This document shows, piece after piece, positions 27,640 to 36,673 of a stretch of DNA of 64,000 nt. Origin of the DNA: Flavobacterium sp. (lineage in GTDB: Bacteria; Bacteroidota; Bacteroidia; Flavobacteriales; Flavobacteriaceae); contig NZ_JANJUQ010000038.1 of NCBI RefSeq assembly GCF_024710485.1, positions 93,184 through 157,183 on the forward strand, given 5' to 3'. A program made the translations under genes and the position numbers. Below the pieces are notes generated by a model, which was not told the origin of the DNA, did no database searches, and worked only from the letters and a program-made list of their open reading frames with translations. How positions within the stretch are numbered: the stretch's first letter is position 1; each line of letters opens with the position of its first letter.

Positions 27640-28026
27640 ATGGTTTCACAAATAACAAGAGGCATTAAAATTTCGGTTTTGACTAGTTTTGAAGGTACTT
27701 ACTTCAAGAACTACAAGATTCATTTTGCCTTTAGTTACGAAATCACCATAGAAAATCACAGCAAAGATTCGGTACAACTTAACTCGCGTCATTGGGAAAT
27801 TCTGGATTCGCTCAATGAGAAAGAAATCGTTGACGGCGAAGGTGTGATTGGTAAAAAACCGGTACTCAAACCGGGCGAAAAACACACGTACAATTCGGGT
27901 TGTTTATTGTCTTCTCCTTTCGGAGCGATGAGCGGTTACTTCAACATGATTAATTTTACGACCACCAAAACCTTCAAGGTAATTGTACCAACCTTTAAGT
28001 TGAGCGCGCCTTTTGCGTTGAATTAA
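27640..28026 (+). CDS. apaG: ApaG family protein
   Basis: 128 residues forming the small all-beta ApaG domain. Signatures are YEITIENHSKDSVQLNSRHWEI, GVIGKKPVLKPGEKHTYNSGC and SSPFGAMSGYF. The family is annotated as Co2+/Mg2+ efflux-associated. The fold is fibronectin-like and the biochemical role is unsettled. Length is full. It has its own promoter-like box. Confidence 0.94.
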   Translation: MVSQITRGIKISVLTSFEGTYFKNYKIHFAFSYEITIENHSKDSVQLNSRHWEILDSLNEKEIVDGEGVIGKKPVLKPGEKHTYNSGCLLSSPFGAMSGYFNMINFTTTKTFKVIVPTFKLSAPFALN

Positions 28027-28067
28027 TTTTGGTCCAACATCTTACCGAAATTTCAAATTTTCCTTTG

Positions 28068-28075
28068 TACTTTTG
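28068..28075 (+). promoter_or_regulatory. -7 box TACTTTTG for pruA
   Basis: Good -7 match about 75 bases before the ATG at 28150, leaving a longer 5' leader than most genes here. No clear TTG element at the expected distance. Confidence 0.45.
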
Positions 28076-28149
28076 TGTAAAATTCAATAATCTGCAGCGT
28101 TTGGATTATTTGACTTTAAAATTGTCTAATTTTCAAAAACAACATCACT

Positions 28150-29778
28150 ATGCCAAAAGGATTTTTTCATGTCCCTAAAGCGGTCAATGAACCTGTAAAA
28201 TCATACGCTCCTAATTCGCCTGAAAAAGCAGCCGTTTTAGCAGCCTACCAAAAAATGTGGAACGAAACAATTGATGTTCCTAACTATATTGGCGAGGAAG
28301 AAATTCGCACCGGAAACACTAAAAATATGACGGCACCACACGACCACCAACACGTGGTTGGAAAATACCATTTGGCCGAAAAAGTGCATATAGAAAAAGC
28401 CATTGCCACCGCCTTAAAAGCCAGAGAAAAATGGGCTGCCATGGCTTGGGAACAACGCGCCGCCATCTTTTTAAAAGCAGCCGAATTGATTGCCGGACCT
28501 TACCGTGCCAAAATCAACGCGGCAACAATGATTGCACAATCGAAAACCATTTTCCAAGCCGAAATTGACGCCTCTTGTGAACTTATCGATTTCTTGAGAT
28601 ACAATGTGCAGTTCATGACACAAATCTATAACGACCAGCCAAACTCTGTTTCTGATGTATGGAATCGTGTAGAATACCGTCCGCTGGAAGGATTTGTTTA
28701 TGCCATCACGCCATTTAACTTTACTGCCATTGCCGGTAATTTACCATCAAGTGCCGCTTTAATGGGTAATGTGGTGGTTTGGAAGCCTGCAGCAACACAA
28801 GTCTATTCAGCTAACGTAGTCATGCAAATTTTCAAAGAAGCCGGCTTACCGGATGGCGTTATCAATATGGTAATGGGCGATTCGAGTATGATTTCGGAAG
28901 TGTTGCTAAACAGTCCACATTTAGCCGGTGTTCACTTTACGGGTTCAACAGAAGTGTTTAATGATATTTGGGCAAAAATCGGAAGCAACATCAGCCAATA
29001 CAAATCGTATCCGAAAATCGTTGGAGAAACCGGAGGAAAAGACTTTATCATTGCGCATCCTAGTGCCAACGTAAAACAAGTCGTGGCCAATACCATTCGC
29101 GGTGCGTTTGAATTCCAAGGACAAAAATGTTCGGCTGCTTCGAGAGTGTACTTCCCTAAATCGCTTTGGCCGGCCATTAAAGAAGAAATGGGCAAAGAAT
29201 TGGCTACCATCAAAATGGGAAGCCCTGAAGATTTCTCTAATTTCGTTACGGCGGTTATCAGTGAAGCTTCTTTTAATAAATTGACCAAATACATCGACCA
29301 AGCCAAACAAGACGCTGATACTGAAGTTATTTTTGGCGGCAATTACGATAAATCAAAAGGATATTTTATAGAGCCAACGGTCATTTTAACTTCAAATCCT
29401 AAATATACTACTATGGAGACCGAATTGTTCGGCCCGGTATTAACTATTTATGTGTATGAAGATTCTAAATGGAGTGAAACTTTAAAATTAGTCGATGAAA
29501 CTTCGAACTATGCCTTAACCGGAGCGGTTTTCAGCAACGACCGTTACGCTATTGAAGAAGCTGCATCCGCATTACAAAACAGTGCCGGGAATTTCTACAT
29601 CAACGACAAACCAACCGGAGCGGTTGTTGGAATGCAACCTTTTGGAGGTGCCAGAGCTTCGGGTACCAATGACAAAGCAGGTTCAATGCAGAATCTATTG
29701 CGTTGGGTATCGCCTAGAACCATCAAAGAAACCTTTGTTACGCCTGTTGATTATCGCTATCCTTTTTTAGGCGAATAA
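28150..29778 (+). CDS. pruA: 1-pyrroline-5-carboxylate (L-glutamate gamma-semialdehyde) dehydrogenase
   Basis: A 542-residue aldehyde dehydrogenase that makes glutamate from proline-derived semialdehyde with NAD+. Key features are GETGGKDFI (general base Glu region), the catalytic Cys in FQGQKCSAASR, FTGSTEVF for NAD binding, and ELFGPVLTIYVYED near the C-terminus. The N-terminal segment AAVLAAYQKMW matches the mammalian-type P5CDH subfamily. It is encoded singly, not fused to proline dehydrogenase, and ends in a strong terminator. Confidence 0.94.
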   Translation: MPKGFFHVPKAVNEPVKSYAPNSPEKAAVLAAYQKMWNETIDVPNYIGEEEIRTGNTKNMTAPHDHQHVVGKYHLAEKVHIEKAIATALKAREKWAAMAWEQRAAIFLKAAELIAGPYRAKINAATMIAQSKTIFQAEIDASCELIDFLRYNVQFMTQIYNDQPNSVSDVWNRVEYRPLEGFVYAITPFNFTAIAGNLPSSAALMGNVVVWKPAATQVYSANVVMQIFKEAGLPDGVINMVMGDSSMISEVLLNSPHLAGVHFTGSTEVFNDIWAKIGSNISQYKSYPKIVGETGGKDFIIAHPSANVKQVVANTIRGAFEFQGQKCSAASRVYFPKSLWPAIKEEMGKELATIKMGSPEDFSNFVTAVISEASFNKLTKYIDQAKQDADTEVIFGGNYDKSKGYFIEPTVILTSNPKYTTMETELFGPVLTIYVYEDSKWSETLKLVDETSNYALTGAVFSNDRYAIEEAASALQNSAGNFYINDKPTGAVVGMQPFGGARASGTNDKAGSMQNLLRWVSPRTIKETFVTPVDYRYPFLGE

Positions 29779-29796
29779 TCGTATCTTATTCAAAAT

Positions 29797-29831
29797 CAAA
29801 AAAGTCCGAGTATATACTCGGACTTTTTTTT
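29797..29831 (+). terminator. Terminator after pruA
   Basis: A perfect palindrome of AAAGTCCGAGTA with its complement (29801-29826), followed by a run of T. Confidence 0.85.
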
Positions 29832-29886
29832 ATTCTCAGAATGGTATTTTTTGTATATTCGAACGTCAAAATCAAAAATTGAAACT

Positions 29887-32175
29887 ATGAAAAAAATTAC
29901 GTTACTGATTTTTTGCTTTGTATCACTGTTCTCAGCAGCGCAAAATCAATCTTGCGACTTACTCAGAGAATTAAGCGAAACCAAAATTATTTACGATCGG
30001 GTTTTCGGTATTTCCAACGCCACTCAAAGGCTACAAACCGAAATCAGTTCGAATGATTTTCTTCAAGTTTACCACGAAATACAAAGGGCCGATTTTTTGT
30101 CGCGTTTGCCTAAAGTCGAAGTACTGAGAGAAGCTGCCAAGTTAGGAGCCGTGAAAAACGAAATTCCTCTCGGAGTTTTAATAACCGATTTCGAAAGCTT
30201 AAGCCCCGATGCGATTCAAAAAGGTGCTGTTTTTTTGAATGCCCAACAACAATACCAACTTAAGAATGGCGCGACAGCTATTTTTCAACGCCACGCTTTG
30301 AATATGATATCACCGTTGGTTCTCAAATCCAAAACCAATGTGGTGACTTTCGTTTTGAAAGACGAGTTTATTTTCAACACTACCGCTCGAATCATTAGCA
30401 ACATTGCTTACCAAACCAGTGAAGATAAAGAATGGAGAACTATCAAGCAAAACCAACCTTTTACCATTCATTTCAATAACGATGGCCAACAAACAGTAAA
30501 TTGTCGTATTCAATTTAGCAATGGTGAAACGGTTCATCAAACATTTGTCATTCAGGTTGCAACTGGATTTAACAGTACCGCCAGAAACAATCAAAACTCC
30601 TATGCACCAAATGCGATTAATACGGTAACGGCCACCATTCCATACCAAGGTTTTGGGGAAACTGCCGCTTTCTTAGGTCAAGGTGAATACGAGATTTTTC
30701 CCGATACTGTTGACGGTATTTTGGACAAACCGGTTTTTTTAGTAGATGGTTTTGATCCGGGCGACTCCAGAAATATTCCTGCTTTATATGCCAGTTTAAA
30801 TTACGGTACCAATCAAAATTTAGCCGATTACTTAAGATCACTCGGATTTGACATTGTTTTGGTGAATTTTCCAAACTATATACGTCCAAACTCTACTGTA
30901 GTAGTTGATGGAGGTGTAGATTTTATACAAAGAAATGCGTTTGTTTTGGTGCAAATAATTAATCTCATTAACGCACAAAAAGTAGGTGTTGAGAAAAACG
31001 TTATCATCGGACCAAGTATGGGCGGATTGATTTCGCGTTACGCGTTACGCTACATGGAAATGAATAATTTGGATCACGACACTCGTTTGTACATTTCGTT
31101 TGATTCACCACACCAAGGAGCTAACGTCCCTATTGGCTTCCAACACCTGTTTAATTATATGGCCTACGGACCCTTAGGCAGCACAGCAGTTCAACCGGTA
31201 GTGGACGGTTTAATTAAAAGTCCTGCGGCCCGACAAATGTTGATAGATCATTTAGAAGGTCATTTACAAACCGGAAGCGCTTTTGAATTCAACACTGCAA
31301 GCAATTCATTGTTACCAACCGGAGCACCTAACTTTAGAAACGCGTTTCAAAATGAATTGAACACTATGGGATTCCCTACTACCGTAAGAAACGTTTCTAT
31401 TGCTAACGGAGCCGGAAACGGAACTATGAATTACACTCCGAATTTTGAGGTAATGAACCATACCTTCAACGTAAATTCTACACAACGCGCCATCATAAAC
31501 CTGCGTTTTACCCCTGCAGCAAATCAAACGAATCAAGTGAGCCGATTCCGCGGACAAGCTTTTCTTTTTACTTGGCTAACTGTTTATGAAAGTTTAGCGA
31601 ATTCTAAAGCCCCGACAGATACTGACGGATTGGACACAGCTCCAGGTGGAAGATTTGACATGAGTGGTTTTCAAGCCGATTTGGGAACCGACCCTTTATT
31701 AACGGAGTTCTTTAATAACTTAAACGCTGATTATTTTACATTTATTCCCACTTGGAGTTCGATGGCTATCTCCGGAACTAACAATTTGTATGCTCCGGTC
31801 ACCGGTTCATCAACAACTCCGTTTGTGGCATCTTCAATACCAACAGTTAATGAAAATCACGTGACTTTAAACTCCAACAACGTGACTTTTGCTTTGAATG
31901 AAATTATCAGTGGCGCTTTATCTACCAATGACCAAGTACTAACTTCACTTTGGATCAAAAATCCGGCTGACAAAACCATCGAAATCAATAGTGATTACAG
32001 TATAGAAAATGCGGCTATTACAGTAACTGATATGTTAGGCAAAATCATTTATAGTGTGAAGCATCAAAACATCAACGGAACACTTGAGATTCCGGTGACC
32101 TTAACCAAAGGCATTTACCTGATAAACATCAATACCGAAAACGGAAGCATCACCAAAAAGATCATCAAAAACTAA
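29887..32175 (+). CDS. T9SS-secreted alpha/beta-hydrolase (lipase-like) protein, type A sorting domain
   Basis: 762 residues from ATG 29887, with signal peptide MKKITLLIFCFVSLFSAAQ. A lipase-like alpha/beta hydrolase core starts near VFLVDGFDPGDSRN; the nucleophile elbow is GPSMGG with Ser377. The C-terminal ~80 residues (ITVTDMLGKIIYSVK ... LTKGIYLININTENG ... KKIIKN) are a type A T9SS sorting domain, so the protein is exported to the surface or medium through the type IX system. The substrate (lipid or ester) is unknown. The frame extends upstream to 29851, but the signal peptide fixes the start. Confidence 0.9.
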   Translation: MKKITLLIFCFVSLFSAAQNQSCDLLRELSETKIIYDRVFGISNATQRLQTEISSNDFLQVYHEIQRADFLSRLPKVEVLREAAKLGAVKNEIPLGVLITDFESLSPDAIQKGAVFLNAQQQYQLKNGATAIFQRHALNMISPLVLKSKTNVVTFVLKDEFIFNTTARIISNIAYQTSEDKEWRTIKQNQPFTIHFNNDGQQTVNCRIQFSNGETVHQTFVIQVATGFNSTARNNQNSYAPNAINTVTATIPYQGFGETAAFLGQGEYEIFPDTVDGILDKPVFLVDGFDPGDSRNIPALYASLNYGTNQNLADYLRSLGFDIVLVNFPNYIRPNSTVVVDGGVDFIQRNAFVLVQIINLINAQKVGVEKNVIIGPSMGGLISRYALRYMEMNNLDHDTRLYISFDSPHQGANVPIGFQHLFNYMAYGPLGSTAVQPVVDGLIKSPAARQMLIDHLEGHLQTGSAFEFNTASNSLLPTGAPNFRNAFQNELNTMGFPTTVRNVSIANGAGNGTMNYTPNFEVMNHTFNVNSTQRAIINLRFTPAANQTNQVSRFRGQAFLFTWLTVYESLANSKAPTDTDGLDTAPGGRFDMSGFQADLGTDPLLTEFFNNLNADYFTFIPTWSSMAISGTNNLYAPVTGSSTTPFVASSIPTVNENHVTLNSNNVTFALNEIISGALSTNDQVLTSLWIKNPADKTIEINSDYSIENAAITVTDMLGKIIYSVKHQNINGTLEIPVTLTKGIYLININTENGSITKKIIKN

Positions 32176-32205
32176 AAAAAGCCTCTCGATCGAGAGGCTT
32201 TTTTA
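32174..32205 (+). terminator. Bidirectional terminator between the lipase-like gene and rsmG
   Basis: Palindrome GCCTCTCGATCGAGAGGC flanked by A and T runs. It overlaps the rsmG stop codon on the minus strand. Confidence 0.85.
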
Positions 32206-32832
32206 TGGCTTAAATTGTAACGGTAAATGCACTACTTTTTTGGTTTCGAAAAAAGAATCAGAGAAAAAGTCGGCTATATTGTATTCGGTGGCTTTCGGAA
32301 AATCTTTTAATTCTACGGTTAAATCGCCACCTTTTAAATACAAAATACCGTTATGTAAGGTGTGTTTGTTTTGCTTTTTAATTTTGTCTTTCACCCAACC
32401 ATAAAAATCAGGCATATTGGTCACGGCTCTGCTGACGATAAAGTCGTAGTCGCCTTTTACATTTTCGGCTCTCATTTGTTCTGCTTTGACATTTTTCAAA
32501 CCCAAACTTTCAGTAACCGCTTGTACCACTTTGATCTTTTTAGCAATAACGTCAATCAGGTAAAAACGCGTTTCGGGGAATAAAATAGCCAAAGGAATCC
32601 CGGGAAACCCGCCGCCTGTACCTACATCTAAAATGTAAGTTCCGGGTTCAAAAGGTTGGATTTTGGCAATGGCCAACGAATGTAAAACGTGTTTGGTGTA
32701 CAATTCGTCGATGTCTTTTCGGGAAATAACGTTAATCTTCGCATTCCAATCGTGATACAGCGCTTCCAATTTCTGAAACTGTAAAAGCTGATTATCAGTA
32801 AGATTAGGAAATTGTTTAATAATTTCTTCCAT
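32203..32832 (-). CDS. rsmG: 16S rRNA (guanine527-N7)-methyltransferase RsmG
   Basis: 209 residues from ATG 32832. It methylates G527 of 16S rRNA. The SAM motif is ILDVGTGGGFPGIPLAI, and the N-terminal WNAKINVISRKD is typical of GidB/RsmG. VSRAVTNMPDF and YLKGGDLT follow in the usual order. A longer frame reaches 32850, but a minus-strand TATTTTTG box at 32848-32855 overlaps it. Confidence 0.94.
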   Translation of the reverse strand: MEEIIKQFPNLTDNQLLQFQKLEALYHDWNAKINVISRKDIDELYTKHVLHSLAIAKIQPFEPGTYILDVGTGGGFPGIPLAILFPETRFYLIDVIAKKIKVVQAVTESLGLKNVKAEQMRAENVKGDYDFIVSRAVTNMPDFYGWVKDKIKKQNKHTLHNGILYLKGGDLTVELKDFPKATEYNIADFFSDSFFETKKVVHLPLQFKP

Positions 32833-32847
32833 AAAAAGAGTTTTCAA

Positions 32848-32855
32848 CAAAAATA
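32848..32855 (-). promoter_or_regulatory. -7 box TATTTTTG for rsmG
   Basis: On the minus strand, 15 bases before the chosen ATG at 32832. It supports the shorter start. Confidence 0.5.
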
Positions 32856-32946
32856 GCGTTTTAGTTGATATTTATGATAGCTTTATCATCTTTAAAATAA
32901 TTATATAATTATCTTTACAGAAATTTTTAGAATACCCTTTATATTT

Positions 32947-34041
32947 ATGAATACCACAACACCTGTTTTCTCTAAGAACGATAACCTTAAGTTTTTCAGA
33001 ACCCTAAACTCCAGAGTAAACAACTACTTCAAAGAAAACAACCTCGACAAAACCGGAAATTGGAAATTACACCTTAAAACCGTGGTGATGTTCACCATCT
33101 TCCTCACGCCTTATTTCATTTTATTAGCGATGGACATGCCGTTTTGGGCTTATCTATTGCTCAATGTTGTCATCGGAATCGGGATGGCCGGCGTTGGTAT
33201 GAACGTAATGCACGATGGCAACCACGGCTCTTATTCCAACAAATCATGGGTAAACAAAATCATGGGTGGCAGTATTTATATCCTAGCCGGAAACGTATAT
33301 AATTGGCAAGTACAACACAACGTTTTGCACCACACCTATACCAACATTTTAGGACACGATGAAGATTTGGAAGCCGGACGAATTTTGCGTTTTTCCAAAA
33401 CCGCTAAATGGTATCGTTTCCACAAATTCCAACACTACTACTCGATTTTCCTTTACGGATTACTGACTTTCAATTGGGCCATTACAACAGATTTTCTTCA
33501 AATGAAACGCTATTTAAAAAGAAACTTATCTTATGGCGAATTCAAAAAACCGGTAATCCGCTGGACCACATTAATCATTACCAAAATCATTTACTTCACC
33601 ATTTGGTTAGTTATTCCAATGGTTATGGGCATCACTTGGTGGAAAGTAGTTTTAGGCTTTTTAGTAATGCATTACACTGCAGGAGTAATTTTGAGCGTCG
33701 TATTCCAATTGGCGCACGTGGTAGAAGATACCCACAATCCTATCCCGGATGAAAACGGCGAGATTGAAAACACTTGGGCGATTCACCAATTGTTTACTAC
33801 CGCTAACTTTGCCCCAAAAAACTGGTTGGTCAACTACTACACCGGCGGATTGAATCACCAAATCGAGCACCACATTTTCCCGAATATCAGCCACATTCAC
33901 TACGGCAAAATCGCCGAGATTGTCAAACAAACAGCCAAAGAATGTGAGTTGCCTTATTACGAATTTAAAACCACGCGCGCAGCTATCATTTCTCACTTCA
34001 AACATTTGAAAGAACTGGGAAGACAACCTCAACTAGCCTAA
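32947..34041 (+). CDS. Membrane fatty acid desaturase
   Basis: A 364-residue di-iron membrane desaturase. The three histidine boxes are MHDGNHGSY, HNVLHHTYTN and NHQIEHHIFPN. Box 3 begins with Q-x-x-H-H, as in front-end/acyl-lipid desaturases, but no cytochrome b5 domain is fused. Four transmembrane segments lie around residues 45-95 and 195-240. It likely introduces a double bond in membrane lipid acyl chains. The gene ends in a hairpin terminator. Confidence 0.9.
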   Translation: MNTTTPVFSKNDNLKFFRTLNSRVNNYFKENNLDKTGNWKLHLKTVVMFTIFLTPYFILLAMDMPFWAYLLLNVVIGIGMAGVGMNVMHDGNHGSYSNKSWVNKIMGGSIYILAGNVYNWQVQHNVLHHTYTNILGHDEDLEAGRILRFSKTAKWYRFHKFQHYYSIFLYGLLTFNWAITTDFLQMKRYLKRNLSYGEFKKPVIRWTTLIITKIIYFTIWLVIPMVMGITWWKVVLGFLVMHYTAGVILSVVFQLAHVVEDTHNPIPDENGEIENTWAIHQLFTTANFAPKNWLVNYYTGGLNHQIEHHIFPNISHIHYGKIAEIVKQTAKECELPYYEFKTTRAAIISHFKHLKELGRQPQLA

Positions 34042-34046
34042 TACCA

Positions 34047-34080
34047 AAACAGACGCCACTTTGGCGTCTGTTTATTTAAC
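34047..34080 (+). terminator. Terminator after the desaturase gene
   Basis: AAACAGACGCCA pairs with TGGCGTCTGTTT around a three-base loop, followed by a T-rich stretch. Confidence 0.8.
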
Positions 34081-34100
34081 CCCATTTTAAACACAACACA

Positions 34101-35285
34101 ATGAGTATTTTATCGGACAGAATTAACAATCTATCTACCTCACAAACCTTGGCTATGGCAGCCTTGGCCAGAGAATTAAAAGCCCAAGGCAAAGACATCA
34201 TCAGCTTGAGTTTAGGTGAACCCGATTTCAACACGCCCGACTTCATCAAAGAAGCAGCCAAAAAAGCCATCGATGACAACTACAGCACCTACACTCCGGT
34301 TGACGGATATGTAGAACTGAAAGAAGCCATCTGCCGCAAGTTTAAAAGAGACAACAATCTTGATTACAAGTCAGGTAACATTGTAGTTTCCACAGGTGCC
34401 AAACAATCCTTATACAACGTGGCGCAAGTCATGTTAAACGAAGGCGATGAAGTCATCCTTCCCGCACCGTATTGGGTTTCTTACTTCGAAATCATCAAAT
34501 TGTCCGGCGGCGTTCCGGTAGAAGTCCCAACATCGGTTGAAAGCGATTTTAAAATCACACCCGAGCAACTGGAAAAAGCCATCACGCCTAAAACCAAAAT
34601 GATGTGGTTCAGTTCACCCTGTAACCCAAGTGGTTCAGTGTACAACCGTGAAGAATTAGAAGCCATCGGCAAAGTCTTGGAAAAATACCCAAACATCTAT
34701 ATCGTTTCAGACGAAATTTACGAACACATCAACTTCTCAGGAACATTTTGCAGCATCGCTACTATTCCGGGCTTGTTCGACAGAACCATTACGGTTAACG
34801 GTGTCGCCAAAGCCTTCGCCATGACCGGTTGGAGAATTGGTTACATCGGCGCACCCGAAATCATCGCTAAAGCGTGTACCAAAATGCAAGGCCAAGTCAC
34901 TTCAGGCGCTAACTCAATCGCACAAAGAGCCACCATTACTGCCGTAGATGCTGATCCAAGTGTGTTAAACGACATGGTTTCCGCCTTCAAAAATCGCAGA
35001 GACTTGGTAGTCGCCTTAGCCAAAGAAATTCCGGGCTTCAAAATCAACGTGCCCGAAGGTGCCTTTTACCTTTTCCCTGATGTTTCGGCGTATTTCGGTC
35101 AAACCTTACGCGGAAAAACCATCAACAACGCCGACGATTTCTCGATGTATTTGCTCTCCGAAGCCAACGTAGCCACCGTTACCGGCGACGCTTTCGGAAA
35201 TCCAAACTGCATCCGCTTGTCCTACGCCACCAGCGAGGCCTTACTAACAGAAGCTTTCAAAAGAATCGCAGCAGCACTAGCTTAA
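34101..35285 (+). CDS. Pyridoxal-phosphate aspartate aminotransferase (class I/II)
   Basis: 394 residues. It transfers the amino group between aspartate (or a prephenate/aromatic donor) and 2-oxoglutarate. The PLP lysine lies in VNGVAKAFAMTGWRIGY, cofactor contacts in SSPCNPSG and VSDEIYEHI, and the C-terminal Arg in NCIRLSYAT. It belongs to the aspartate aminotransferase Ib type. No signal peptide. It ends in a terminator before the repeat region. Confidence 0.92.
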   Translation: MSILSDRINNLSTSQTLAMAALARELKAQGKDIISLSLGEPDFNTPDFIKEAAKKAIDDNYSTYTPVDGYVELKEAICRKFKRDNNLDYKSGNIVVSTGAKQSLYNVAQVMLNEGDEVILPAPYWVSYFEIIKLSGGVPVEVPTSVESDFKITPEQLEKAITPKTKMMWFSSPCNPSGSVYNREELEAIGKVLEKYPNIYIVSDEIYEHINFSGTFCSIATIPGLFDRTITVNGVAKAFAMTGWRIGYIGAPEIIAKACTKMQGQVTSGANSIAQRATITAVDADPSVLNDMVSAFKNRRDLVVALAKEIPGFKINVPEGAFYLFPDVSAYFGQTLRGKTINNADDFSMYLLSEANVATVTGDAFGNPNCIRLSYATSEALLTEAFKRIAAALA

Positions 35286-35293
35286 AACCATAC

Positions 35294-35320
35294 GCCTCAA
35301 GGAAACTTGGGGCTTTTTTA
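35294..35320 (+). terminator. Terminator after the aminotransferase gene
   Basis: GCCTCAAG and CTTGGGGC pair with one G-T wobble around a four-base loop, then six T. Confidence 0.7.
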
Positions 35321-35322
35321 TA

Positions 35323-35397
35323 GCGTTACCCTTTGGGTCAGGCTTTCGGCTTTATCTCTCCGCTACACTGCGAGGATATCGCCTCAATCCTTAACGC
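35323..35397. repeat. Intergenic element bounded by GCGTTA/TAACGC
   Basis: A 75-base non-coding block whose ends are perfect 6-base inverted repeats (35323-35328 and 35392-35397). It is noticeably more GC-rich than the flanking intergenic DNA. The internal sequence contains GCGAGGATATCGC, itself partly palindromic. From memory, similar intergenic blocks ending in CCTTAACGC or CCCTAACGC occur in many flavobacterial genomes. That could not be checked here. Confidence 0.45.
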
Positions 35398-35409
35398 AAA
35401 CCAGACAGC

Positions 35410-35512
35410 TTAGACATTTTAGAATATTAGACACTTTTGCAAAAGTTCTGATTTTTTTTTAGATCTAAGAAGTCTAAAAATCTAACAATCTAAAAAGTCT
35501 AAACATGTCTAA
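35410..35512. repeat. TTAGA/TCTAA word-repeat region leading into purT
   Basis: TTAGA occurs at 35410, 35419, 35427 and 35459. Its complement TCTAA occurs at 35464, 35473, 35481, 35489, 35498 and 35508, spaced 8-10 bases. The two blocks meet in the palindrome TTAGATCTAA (35459-35468). The final TCTAA forms part of codons 2-3 of purT, so the array reaches into the gene. Confidence 0.8.
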
Positions 35513-36671
35513 AAAAATACTACTCCTCGGTTCCGGCGAACTAGGCAAAGAATTCGTCATCGCCGCCCAACGCATCGGACAAACCGTTATTGCTGTCGAC
35601 AGCTACGAAAACGCTCCGGCCATGCAAGTGGCCCACGACTTTGAAGTCATCAACATGCTCGATGGTGCCGAACTCGACCGTATCGTAGCCAAACACCAAC
35701 CGGATTTTATCGTTCCCGAAATCGAAGCCATTCGCACCGAACGTTTTTATAATTATGAGAAACAAGGCATCACTGTTGTGCCATCTGCAAAAGCAGCGAA
35801 CTTCACCATGAACCGTAAAGCCATCCGCGATTTGGCTGCCAAAGACTTAGGCTTGCGTACCGCCAACTATAGATATGCAACCTCAGCCGAAGAACTGCAA
35901 AAAGCAGTAGTGGAAGTAGGCATTCCTTGTGTCGTAAAACCGTTGATGAGTTCCTCCGGCAAAGGCCAATCCACCATCAAAACCGAAGCCGATATTTTAA
36001 AAGCCTGGCAATACGCCGAAGAAGGTTCGCGTGGCGACATCATCGAAGTCATCGTCGAAGCCTTTGTGAATTTTCATTCCGAAATTACTTTGTTGACCGT
36101 TACTCAAAATGGCAATCCAACGTTGTTCTGTGCCCCAATCGGTCACCGTCAAGAGCGTGGCGATTACCAAGAAAGTTGGCAACCGGCCAAGGTTTTCGAC
36201 AAAGACCTTCAAGAAGCACAAGACATGGCTAAAAAAGTCACCGAAGCTTTAGGCGGCGCAGGTTTATTCGGCGTCGAATTTTTCCTGACCGACGAAGGGG
36301 TTTATTTCTCAGAATTATCACCACGTCCGCATGATACCGGTATGGTCACTTTAGCCGGCACCCAAAACTTCAACGAATTTGAGTTGCATTTACGTGCCGT
36401 TTTAAGCTTGCCCATCTTTGAAATTACGTTGGAAAAAGCCGGAGCCAGTGCCGTAATCTTGGCCGGTGGAAACTCGACTAACCCAACCTACAGCGGAATT
36501 TCCGAAATAGCGGCCTTACCCAAAACCGATTTTCGTATCTTTGGGAAACCAAGTGCTCGACCGTACCGCCGAATGGGCGTTGTATTGACTCACGATTCAG
36601 TAGCAACACCCATAGAAACCGTAGTGGAAAGAGCCAAAAAAACCGCAGAATTAGTAACCGTAAATTTATAA
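35505..36671 (+). CDS. purT: Formate-dependent phosphoribosylglycinamide formyltransferase
   Basis: 388 residues. It uses formate and ATP to formylate GAR in purine synthesis. The N-terminal [21 protein letters not shown], the ATP-grasp domain ([16 protein letters not shown]) and the metal site in [23 protein letters not shown] match PurT/PurK relatives and favour PurT. Full length. The start codon sits inside the TCTAA array. The DUF6370 gene follows after 2 bases. Confidence 0.95.
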   Translation: MSKKILLLGSGELGKEFVIAAQRIGQTVIAVDSYENAPAMQVAHDFEVINMLDGAELDRIVAKHQPDFIVPEIEAIRTERFYNYEKQGITVVPSAKAANFTMNRKAIRDLAAKDLGLRTANYRYATSAEELQKAVVEVGIPCVVKPLMSSSGKGQSTIKTEADILKAWQYAEEGSRGDIIEVIVEAFVNFHSEITLLTVTQNGNPTLFCAPIGHRQERGDYQESWQPAKVFDKDLQEAQDMAKKVTEALGGAGLFGVEFFLTDEGVYFSELSPRPHDTGMVTLAGTQNFNEFELHLRAVLSLPIFEITLEKAGASAVILAGGNSTNPTYSGISEIAALPKTDFRIFGKPSARPYRRMGVVLTHDSVATPIETVVERAKKTAELVTVNL

Positions 36672-36673
36672 TC

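Noticed and set aside
28932..29342. 136-residue minus-strand frame inside pruA
   Set aside because: Shadow of the aldehyde dehydrogenase coding strand; the plus frame has all catalytic motifs.
35410..35512. CRISPR-like array
   Set aside because: Units are 5 bases with 3-5 base gaps, not 25-40 base repeats with unique spacers, and no cas gene is nearby.
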